Shown piece after piece: positions 7,391 to 13,041 of a stretch of DNA of 13,041 nt. Each line of letters starts with the position of its first letter. Position 1 is the first letter of the stretch. The stretch covers positions 1 to 13,041 of the forward strand of contig CAZYZQ010000063.1 in the NCBI GenBank assembly GCA_964652075.1. The letters are read 5' to 3'. The position numbers were made by a program, and so were the translations under genes. The notes beneath the pieces were generated by a model, which worked only from the letters and a program-made list of their open reading frames with translations, was not told the DNA's origin and did no database searches. The DNA is from CAZYZQ01 sp964652075 (GTDB lineage Bacteria > Bacillota > Clostridia > Oscillospirales > Oscillospiraceae).

Positions 7391-8371
7391 ATGGTGCGAG
7401 TACTGATTACTGTGGCAGCAGCTTTTGTGATCGGACTGATTCTGGGGAAAGTGACACTTCCGGTTCTGCACGCGCTCAAGGCGGGGCAGTCCATCCGGGA
7501 GATCGGCCCGAAGTGGCACAACAGCAAGGCCGGCACGCCGACGATGGGCGGCATCATCTTTATCCTTGCCATGCTGGTGTGTGTTGCGGCGAGCGTGCCG
7601 GAGATGCGGAAGGGCGACTTCAGCGTGCTGTATCTGTTCCTGTTTGCGCTGGTGTATGGACTGATCGGCTTTCTGGACGACTTTATCAAGGTCGTAAAAA
7701 AGCGCAATCTGGGCCTGACGGTAATCCAGAAGCTGCTGTTGCAGGTAATTGCGGCGGTCGCGTATCTGCTGCTCCTGCGCGCCTCGGGGCGGCTGAGCTG
7801 CGATGTATACATCCCGTTTTTCAATGTCTCATTTACGATCAACTGGGTCGTGTATCTGGTCTTTGCGGTCTTTGTGATTGTCGGCTGCGTCAACGCTGTG
7901 AACCTGACGGACGGCATCGACGGGTTGGCCACGGGCGTGACCATGCCGGTGGCGATCTTCTTCCTGATGGTTGCCATGCGGTGGGGCGACGAGGGGATCG
8001 CGCTCTTCCCGGCGGCGCTGCTTGGCGCGCTGGCGGCGTTCCTTTGCTACAATTTCCACCCGGCCAAAGTCTTTATGGGCGACACCGGCTCGCTGTTTCT
8101 CGGCGCGGCGGTGTGCGGCATGGCCTTTGCGCTGGATATGCCGCTGATTCTGATTGTTGTCGGCCTGGTCTATCTGATTGAGACGCTCTCGGACATCATT
8201 CAGGTGGTCTATTTCAAGCTGACGCACGGCAAGCGGATTTTCAAAATGGCCCCCATCCACCATCACTTTGAGATGTGCGGCTGGAGCGAGGTCAAGATTT
8301 TCACGGTTTTCACCGGTGTGACGGCGGCGCTCTGCATCCTTGCATACTTCGGCGTTGCGGGGCACATCTGA
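7391..8371 (+). CDS. mraY: Phospho-N-acetylmuramoyl-pentapeptide-transferase
   Basis: MraY transfers phospho-MurNAc-pentapeptide from UDP to undecaprenyl phosphate at the inner face of the membrane, making lipid I. The 326-residue polytopic protein shows the usual order of motifs: KAGTPTMGGI in the first cytoplasmic region, FLDDFIK with the Asp pair D96-D97, NLTDGIDGLA (171-180), FMGDTGSLFLG, and the MAPIHHHFE loop before the last helix. AGGAGG (7376-7381) lies 9 nt upstream of ATG 7391. A nearer ATG at 7386 is out of frame and too close to that site. The following gene is ftsW, with no murD between them. Confidence 0.97.
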   Translation: MVRVLITVAAAFVIGLILGKVTLPVLHALKAGQSIREIGPKWHNSKAGTPTMGGIIFILAMLVCVAASVPEMRKGDFSVLYLFLFALVYGLIGFLDDFIKVVKKRNLGLTVIQKLLLQVIAAVAYLLLLRASGRLSCDVYIPFFNVSFTINWVVYLVFAVFVIVGCVNAVNLTDGIDGLATGVTMPVAIFFLMVAMRWGDEGIALFPAALLGALAAFLCYNFHPAKVFMGDTGSLFLGAAVCGMAFALDMPLILIVVGLVYLIETLSDIIQVVYFKLTHGKRIFKMAPIHHHFEMCGWSEVKIFTVFTGVTAALCILAYFGVAGHI

Positions 8372-8391
8372 TCCAAAGCGGGAGGCAGCGT

Positions 8392-9552
8392 ATGGCAAAA
8401 CGGAAACAGCCGGAAGACAAAAACGGCGTAGAGATCATTGTCGACGAGCGCGGTATGCTGGACGTGCCGTTCCTTGTTCTGACGATCCTTTTGACGCTCG
8501 TCGGCGTCATCATGGTTTTTTCGGCGAGCTACGCCCGCTCGTACTCCGAGGAGGGCAACTCGGCCTACTACTTTGTCCGGCAGGCGATTTTCGCCGCAGT
8601 CGGTATCGCGGCGATGCTGCTGGCGAGCCGCGTGCCGTACCACTGGTGGGAGCGTCTGGCGTTTCCGATCTATCTTGGCGCACTGGTGCTGCTGGTTATC
8701 GTGCTGATTCCGGGCATCGGCACCGGGCGCGTGCAGACCGGCGCGCAGCGCTGGATCAACCTCGGGTTCACGACCTTCCAGCCGTCTGAGCTGGCAAAGC
8801 TGGCGATTATCCTGTTGTTCGCGACAAAAATATCACGTACCGGCGAGCGGATGTTGACCTTCCGCGACGGCGTGCTGCCGTATGGGCTGTATCTGGTTCC
8901 GATCATCGGCCTGCTCGTTCTGGAGCCGCACCTGTCCGCGATTATCATCATCTGCGGCATTGCCGCCATTATGATGTATCTCGGCGGGACAAAGCTGCGC
9001 TGGTTCGGCATTGCCGCGCTGGTTGCGGTTCTGTTTGTTGTGGTGTATCTGAAGCTCAAACCCTACGCAAACGCCCGGATCCTCGCGTGGCGCGACCCGG
9101 AGGCATACGCCGACGATGACGGCTACCAGATTTTGCAGTCGCTCTACGCCATCGGCTCCGGCGGCCTCATGGGCCTCGGGCTCGGGCGCGGGCGGCAAAA
9201 ATACCTGTACCTGCCGGAGGAGCACAACGACTATATCTTTGCCGAGATCTGCGAGGAGCTGGGCTTTGTCGGCGCGGCGGTCATCATTCTGCTGTTCGTG
9301 CTGCTGATTGTGCGCGGCTACTGGCTGGCGCTGCATGCAAAGGACCGCTTCGGCTCGCTCCTGATCTCCGGCATCACGACGATGCTGGCGCTGCAGGTGT
9401 TCCTGAACATCGGCGTTGTCACGAATTTCCTGCCTGCGACGGGCATCTCGCTGCCGTTTTTCTCCTATGGCGGCACGGCGCTGCTGATGCAGCTCGGCGA
9501 GATGGGCATTGTCCTGGCGGTTTCGCGGCAGAATACCAATAAGCTCATCTAG
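8392..9552 (+). CDS. ftsW: Peptidoglycan glycosyltransferase FtsW (SEDS family; SpoVE-like)
   Basis: FtsW is the SEDS-family glycosyltransferase that polymerises lipid II at the division septum together with its class B PBP. The 386-residue product begins with a short charged cytoplasmic tail (MAKRKQPEDK) and then shows about ten hydrophobic segments. Family marks are FSASYARSY after the first helix, RWINLG and FQPSELAKLA, the catalytic-region EEHNDYIFAE with D280 at the position of the essential SEDS aspartate, and LPFFSYGGTALL near the C-terminus. The start was taken at ATG 8392, preceded by GGAGG (8381-8385) at 6 nt; the reading frame extends upstream inside mraY without similarity. RodA and SpoVE are close relatives, but the dcw position favours FtsW. 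In a spore former the same gene could also serve SpoVE's role. Confidence 0.93.
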   Translation: MAKRKQPEDKNGVEIIVDERGMLDVPFLVLTILLTLVGVIMVFSASYARSYSEEGNSAYYFVRQAIFAAVGIAAMLLASRVPYHWWERLAFPIYLGALVLLVIVLIPGIGTGRVQTGAQRWINLGFTTFQPSELAKLAIILLFATKISRTGERMLTFRDGVLPYGLYLVPIIGLLVLEPHLSAIIIICGIAAIMMYLGGTKLRWFGIAALVAVLFVVVYLKLKPYANARILAWRDPEAYADDDGYQILQSLYAIGSGGLMGLGLGRGRQKYLYLPEEHNDYIFAEICEELGFVGAAVIILLFVLLIVRGYWLALHAKDRFGSLLISGITTMLALQVFLNIGVVTNFLPATGISLPFFSYGGTALLMQLGEMGIVLAVSRQNTNKLI

Positions 9553-9563
9553 GGGGCCTTCCA

Positions 9564-10688
9564 ATGAATGTGATCTTCACCTGCGGCGGCACGGGCGGGC
9601 ACATCAATCCGGCCATCGCGGTTGCAAAGCTTTTGCGTGAGCGCGAGCCGGATGCGCGCATCCTGTTCATCGGCGCGGAGGGCGGCATGGAGCAGGAGCT
9701 GGTGCCGCGCGAGGGGTTCCAGCTGGAGACGGTCAAAATTTCCTCGTTTCAGCGCCGGCTCTCGCCCGGCGGGATCTGGCACAATGTGCGGACGGTTGTC
9801 AATCTTGCGGGCGCGAAGCGCCGCGCGCGGCAGCTGATCCGGCAGTTCCAGCCCGATGTGATTGTCGGTACCGGCGGCTACGCGAGCTTCCCGGCGCTCT
9901 CACAGGGTGCAAAGCTCGGCATCCCGACGGCGGTGCATGAGGCGAACGCGGTCCCAGGCCTGACGACAAGGATGGTCGAGGGACATGCGACGCGCATGAT
10001 GGTCAACTTTGAGGAGAGCCGCGGCCATTACGCCCACCCGGAGCGGGTTGTGGTGACCGGAATGCCGGTGCGCAGCGCGTTTCTATACACGAAAAAGCAG
10101 GACGCGCGGCGTGCGCTCGGGCTGGACGACCGGCCGGTGATTGTCTCGTGCTGGGGCAGTCTCGGTGCGCGGGAGATGAACCGGAAAATTGCGGACTTTA
10201 TCGCCCTTGAGTCGAAGGAGGACTGCTTCCAGCATATCCACGCCACCGGCTCGTTCGGCTGGAAGTGGATGCCGGACTATGTCCGCGAAAAGGGCGTCGA
10301 CCTGCAGCAGCATCCGAACATCGATCTGCGGGAGTATATCTACGATATGCCGACGCTGATGGCGGCGGCGGATCTGTGCATCTTCCGCGCGGGTGCGGCG
10401 ACGCTGTCCGAGATTGCGGCCAGCGGGACGCCCGCCATCATTATCCCTTCTCCGAATGTGACCGACAACCATCAGGAGAAAAACGCGGCTGTGCTGGCTG
10501 CGCGCGGCGCGGTACAGGTGCTGCATGAGCAGGAGACGGACGGCGCGGCGCTCTACCGGGCCGCCGGAGCGCTGCTCCATGACCCGGGGAAGCTCCATTC
10601 CATGTCCCGCGCGCTGCTGGATGCGGCGGTTCTGGACGCGGCGGAGCGAATCTATGAGACAATGCGCGAAATTGCGCTGCACAAATAA
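9564..10688 (+). CDS. murG: Lipid I N-acetylglucosaminyltransferase MurG
   Basis: MurG adds GlcNAc from UDP-GlcNAc to lipid I on the cytoplasmic membrane face, giving lipid II. The 374-residue GT28-family protein starts with the glycine-rich loop CGGTGGHINP (G8-H13) and has TGGYASFPAL, HEANAVPGL from H125, a second glycine-rich loop WGSLGAREMN from W197, and the C-terminal donor-binding region RAGAATLSEIAASG (from R275) followed by DNHQEKNA. In two places it departs from the commonest wording: HEAN instead of HEQN, and WGSLGA instead of GGSLGA. I believe related Clostridia share such wording but cannot check. An AGGGGG site (9551-9556) overlaps the ftsW stop and stands about 7 nt before the ATG. 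Confidence 0.95.
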   Translation: MNVIFTCGGTGGHINPAIAVAKLLREREPDARILFIGAEGGMEQELVPREGFQLETVKISSFQRRLSPGGIWHNVRTVVNLAGAKRRARQLIRQFQPDVIVGTGGYASFPALSQGAKLGIPTAVHEANAVPGLTTRMVEGHATRMMVNFEESRGHYAHPERVVVTGMPVRSAFLYTKKQDARRALGLDDRPVIVSCWGSLGAREMNRKIADFIALESKEDCFQHIHATGSFGWKWMPDYVREKGVDLQQHPNIDLREYIYDMPTLMAAADLCIFRAGAATLSEIAASGTPAIIIPSPNVTDNHQEKNAAVLAARGAVQVLHEQETDGAALYRAAGALLHDPGKLHSMSRALLDAAVLDAAERIYETMREIALHK

Positions 10689-10736
10689 CAACGGCGCCGC
10701 ATAGGATGGGCAAACCTTTTTTCGGGAGGCTGGCCT

Positions 10737-11978
10737 ATGCAGGCACTGCGCATCCGCGGGGGATTGCCCCTGCGGGGAGAACTGACGATTCACGGCGCCA
10801 AGAACAGCGCCCTGCCGATCCTCGCGGCCTGCCTGCTGGTTCCGGCGGGCTGTGAGCTATACAACGTGCCCGGGATTGACGACGTGGACTGCACACTGGA
10901 GATCCTGCGGCAGCAGGGGTGCCGCACCGCATGGCGGGACGGCGTGCTTCTGGTTGACGCGCAGCAGGCGTCCGGCAGGGAAATTCCGGAGGCGCTTGCA
11001 CAGAGGATGCGCTCCTCTGTGCTGTTTCTGGGAAGCCGCCTTGCCCGCTTTGGGGCGGCGGAGATTGCGCAGCCCGGGGGCTGTGAGCTGGGGCCGCGGC
11101 CGATTGATCTTCACCTGCGCGCGCTGTGTGAGATCGGCGCGTCGCTGGACGGGACGCGCTGCTTCCTGCCGAAATCGGCGGGCGGCACGGCGCATCTGCC
11201 GTACCCGAGCGTCGGCGCGACGGAGAACCTGATGCTCGCCGCCTGCGGGTGCGCGGGGCCGGTTGTCATTGAGAACGCCGCGTGTGAGCCGGAGATTCGG
11301 GATCTGGCGCAGTTTTTGATTGCAGCCGGGATGGAGATCACGGGCGCAGGGACTGCACGCATCACACTGCGCGCGCGCCCACTGCACGGCGCGTGCTACA
11401 CGGTCATGCCGGACCGGATTGAGACAGCAACTTATCTGTGTGCCGTGGCGGCGGCAGGCGGCGAGATCACGCTGCATAAAACCGCGCCCTGTACGCTGCT
11501 GCCGGTGCTGGCCGCACTGGAAAAGGGCGGCTGCTGTGTGCAGCAGTACGCCGAAACGATCTGCCTCAGTGCGCCGCAGCGGCTGTGCGCGGCCGGCACG
11601 ATTGTGACGGCGCCGTACCCGGCGTTTCCGACGGATGCCCAGCCGCCCCTGATGGCGGCAATGGCCGGGGCCTGTGGGCAGACCCGCTTTGCCGAGACTG
11701 TCTTTTCCGGCCGCTTCGGCCATGTGGCCGATCTGCGGCGCATGGGCGCGCGGATTGTGCTGGACGGCCGGCTGGCGCTGGTGTACGGCGCGCCGCTGCA
11801 CGGTGCGCACCTGACGGCGAAGGATCTGCGCGGCGGGGCGGCGCTCGTCACGGCTGCGCTGTCGGCGGAGGGGGTGAGCACGGTTTCCGGGCTGCACCAT
11901 CTGCGCCGCGGCTACATGGAGTTGGAAGAAAATCTGAAAAAACTCGGCGCGGACATATTGACAGTGGAAATTTCTTGA
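10737..11978 (+). CDS. murA: UDP-N-acetylglucosamine 1-carboxyvinyltransferase
   Basis: MurA transfers enolpyruvate from phosphoenolpyruvate to UDP-GlcNAc, the first committed step of peptidoglycan synthesis and the target of fosfomycin. The 413-residue product keeps the key residues: K22-N23 in HGAKNSALPIL, catalytic C116 in QPGGCELGPRPIDLH with R121 after it, SVGATENLM, D300 in AYPAFPTDAQP, and R365 in DLRGGAALV. Retention of C116 rather than Asp predicts an enzyme that fosfomycin can modify. The protein is unusually rich in cysteine (I count 18). GGGAGG (10724-10729) lies 7 nt before the ATG, after a 48-nt gap from murG. Its place between murG and ftsQ is occupied by murB in B. subtilis. 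Identity as an EPSP-synthase-family MurA is secure; whether the genome has a second copy cannot be seen here. Confidence 0.94.
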   Translation: MQALRIRGGLPLRGELTIHGAKNSALPILAACLLVPAGCELYNVPGIDDVDCTLEILRQQGCRTAWRDGVLLVDAQQASGREIPEALAQRMRSSVLFLGSRLARFGAAEIAQPGGCELGPRPIDLHLRALCEIGASLDGTRCFLPKSAGGTAHLPYPSVGATENLMLAACGCAGPVVIENAACEPEIRDLAQFLIAAGMEITGAGTARITLRARPLHGACYTVMPDRIETATYLCAVAAAGGEITLHKTAPCTLLPVLAALEKGGCCVQQYAETICLSAPQRLCAAGTIVTAPYPAFPTDAQPPLMAAMAGACGQTRFAETVFSGRFGHVADLRRMGARIVLDGRLALVYGAPLHGAHLTAKDLRGGAALVTAALSAEGVSTVSGLHHLRRGYMELEENLKKLGADILTVEIS

Positions 11979-11992
11979 AAATCGTGTATAAT
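11965..11992 (+). promoter_or_regulatory. Candidate internal promoter for ftsQ-ftsZ
   Basis: A perfect TATAAT -10 hexamer lies at 11987-11992, 9 nt after the murA stop codon. A -35-like TGGAAA (11965-11970, 4 of 6) stands 16 nt upstream, inside the last codons of murA. A perfect TTGACA (11958-11963) is also present but is 23 nt from the -10, which is too far for normal sigma-A use. Transcription would start near 11999 and leave a leader of about 34 nt before the ftsQ ATG. The local AT-richness contrasts with the surrounding GC-rich DNA. It probably provides extra expression of ftsQ and ftsZ. Confidence 0.6.
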
Positions 11993-12032
11993 AGATATGA
12001 TGGACGATACCCCGCCGATTGGAGGAAACAGT

Positions 12033-12797
12033 ATGGCAGCGAAACGGCCGCTGAAAAGACAGAAGAATAGAAACAGCGGCTTCCTGATCGGCCTTTTCAC
12101 GATGATTGCGGCGGTGGCTGCCGTCATCTTTGCCATAGCGATTTTTTTCCGCGTGGGAGAGGTTCACATCAGCGGCAACAGCCTCTACTCTCAGGAGGAG
12201 ATCCTGACGGCCGCGGGTGTGGAGCAGGGCGACAATATGCTGACGATCCGCAAGAGCACTGTGGCGAGCCAGATCATGGTACAGCTGCCCTATATTGCGG
12301 AGGTGCGTATTTCACGTTCGCTGCCCGACCGGGTCGACATTGTAGTACATGAGAGTGAGGCCGCGGCGGCGATCCAGTCCGACACGGGAGACTGGTGGCT
12401 TGTCAGCAGCGGCGGCAAGGTGCTCGAACAGATCCCGGAGGCGGACGCGCAGATGTATCTGCTGCTCGGCGGCGCACACATCACAGCGCCGGAGCCGGGG
12501 CAGACCATGCAGTCCGAGCCGGCAGCCACAGAGATCAGCCAGCTCCTCGCTGCCATGGAGGATGGCGGCCTGATCGGGATTATAGACCGTGCGGAGCTTG
12601 CGGAGTCCTACAACATCATCCTCTGGATCGACGACCTGTATGAGATCCACATCGGCGGCGTGAGCGAGATCTCCTACAAAATGCGCTATCTGTCCGCCGT
12701 GCTGGAGGAGCTGGACGGGTCGCAGGCCGGCACAATTGACCTGACATTTGACGAGGATCGGGTCGCGCGGTTCATCCCGCGCAGTACGGAACAATAA
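12033..12797 (+). CDS. ftsQ: Cell division protein FtsQ/DivIB
   Basis: FtsQ/DivIB is a bitopic divisome protein that forms a complex with FtsL and DivIC/FtsB and passes the signal to septal wall synthesis. The 254-residue product has a basic cytoplasmic N-terminus (AAKRPLKRQKNR), one transmembrane helix at about 17-39, a POTRA domain at about 41-107 starting FRVGEVHISGNSLYSQEEI, with the LPYIAEVRISRSLPDRVDI segment (85-103), and a beta-rich C-terminal domain to about 246. ATG 12033 was chosen because GGAGG (12021-12025) precedes it by 7 nt. An in-frame ATG at 12000 is at the predicted transcription start and lacks a ribosome binding site. ftsZ follows after 130 nt with no ftsA between. Confidence 0.92.
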   Translation: MAAKRPLKRQKNRNSGFLIGLFTMIAAVAAVIFAIAIFFRVGEVHISGNSLYSQEEILTAAGVEQGDNMLTIRKSTVASQIMVQLPYIAEVRISRSLPDRVDIVVHESEAAAAIQSDTGDWWLVSSGGKVLEQIPEADAQMYLLLGGAHITAPEPGQTMQSEPAATEISQLLAAMEDGGLIGIIDRAELAESYNIILWIDDLYEIHIGGVSEISYKMRYLSAVLEELDGSQAGTIDLTFDEDRVARFIPRSTEQ

Positions 12798-12802
12798 TTT
12801 CC

Positions 12803-12809
12803 TGTCGAA
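12803..12809 (+). promoter_or_regulatory. Possible Spo0A box upstream of ftsZ
   Basis: TGTCGAA at 12803-12809 is an exact match to the 7-bp core of the Spo0A binding site (TGNCGAA). It lies 17 nt upstream of the -35 hexamer of the ftsZ promoter, centred about 55 bp before the predicted transcription start, a common place for activator contact. I noticed no second exact match in the window. A 7-mer can occur by chance, and whether this organism makes Spo0A cannot be seen here. Confidence 0.35.
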
Positions 12810-12825
12810 AAATCGGAAAATCCTA

Positions 12826-12854
12826 TTGACCGCACGGGATTAATGCGATAAAAT
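12826..12854 (+). promoter_or_regulatory. Sigma-A-type promoter of ftsZ
   Basis: TTGACC (12826-12831, 5 of 6) and TAAAAT (12849-12854, 5 of 6) are separated by exactly 17 nt, making this the best-matched promoter in the window. Transcription would begin near 12861, giving a leader of roughly 65 nt with a short GCTG-CCCG-CAGC hairpin possible at 12880-12891 ahead of the ribosome binding site. It would allow ftsZ to be expressed at a higher level than the upstream division genes, in line with the abundance of FtsZ in other bacteria. Confidence 0.75.
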
Positions 12855-12927
12855 AGGCTATATATATTTGCAAACATTGGCTGCCCGCAGCTCTGGGGGC
12901 GACTTTGAATACATAGGAGGAATCATT

Positions 12928-13041
12928 ATGCCTGAGAACAATGGCGAGCGTGTCGTAAAAATTAAGGTAGTCGGCGTCGGCGGCGCCGGCAACAACGTTG
13001 TCAACCGCATGATTTCGGGCGGCGTCAAGGGCGTCGACTTC
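12928..13041 (+). CDS. ftsZ: Cell division protein FtsZ (N-terminal 38 codons, cut by window end)
   Basis: FtsZ is the tubulin-like GTPase that assembles the division ring. Only the first 38 residues are present: a short N-terminal tail (MPENNGERVV) followed by IKVVGVGGAGNNVVNRMI, the first beta strand and nucleotide-binding loop of FtsZ, and then SGGVKGVDF. Family members usually read IKVIGVGGGGNNAVNRMI here, so the match is clear despite the short length. AGGAGG (12915-12920) lies 7 nt upstream of the ATG. It has its own promoter at 12826-12854 and directly follows ftsQ. The reading frame is open to the window edge. Confidence 0.95.
   Translation, partial: MPENNGERVVKIKVVGVGGAGNNVVNRMISGGVKGVDF

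Noticed and set aside
11958..11963. TTGACA at the murA 3' end as the standard -35 of the ftsQ promoter
   Set aside because: The 23-nt distance to TATAAT is outside the usual 16-18 nt range; TGGAAA at 16 nt is the better-spaced choice.
1..13041. Mobile elements, CRISPR arrays, tRNA/rRNA genes or a novel system
   Set aside because: Reading through both strands showed no transposase, integrase, spaced repeat array or RNA gene, and every gene belongs to a known division or cell-wall family.

Overview
The window is a division and cell wall (dcw) cluster, entirely on the + strand: mraZ, rsmH, ftsL, an FtsI/SpoVD-type penicillin-binding protein, murE, murF, mraY, ftsW, murG, murA, ftsQ/divIB and the first 38 codons of ftsZ. 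All genes but ftsZ, which runs off the right edge, are complete and open. The DNA is GC-rich, with AGGAGG-type ribosome binding sites. Three features point to a Gram-positive member of the Bacillota: two PASTA domains on the penicillin-binding protein, a DivIB-type FtsQ, and MurA encoded between murG and ftsQ. GC content and protein wording resemble gut Clostridia of the Oscillospiraceae type. That placement is inference from memory, not a search result. The DNPR motif of MurE predicts meso-diaminopimelate peptidoglycan.

Layout: positions 1-118 hold a sigma-A-type promoter, a pair of 10-bp-phased GTGGTA repeats that look like an MraZ operator, and a strong Shine-Dalgarno sequence that places the mraZ start at a TTG codon. 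Genes then follow with short gaps or overlaps (mraZ/rsmH by 1 nt, murE/murF by 7 nt), as expected for one long operon. The larger gaps are 120 nt between ftsL and the penicillin-binding protein gene, with a terminator-like hairpin, and 130 nt between ftsQ and ftsZ, with a good promoter and a possible Spo0A box. Another promoter candidate overlaps the 3' end of murA. No gene-free stretch exceeds 300 bases.

Function: MurA makes the first committed peptidoglycan precursor. MurE and MurF extend the stem peptide. MraY and MurG build lipid I and lipid II. FtsW polymerises the glycan and the penicillin-binding protein cross-links it at the septum. FtsL and FtsQ/DivIB organise that machinery, FtsZ places it, RsmH methylates 16S rRNA, and MraZ is the predicted repressor of the operon.

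I see no mobile element, CRISPR array, RNA gene or unknown protein family. The window is a conserved housekeeping locus. The points of interest are regulatory (operator, internal promoters, hairpin, Spo0A box), gene content (no murD, murB, murC or ftsA) and protein-level variation (PBP insertion, FtsL tail, cysteine-rich MurA, MurG loop variants).
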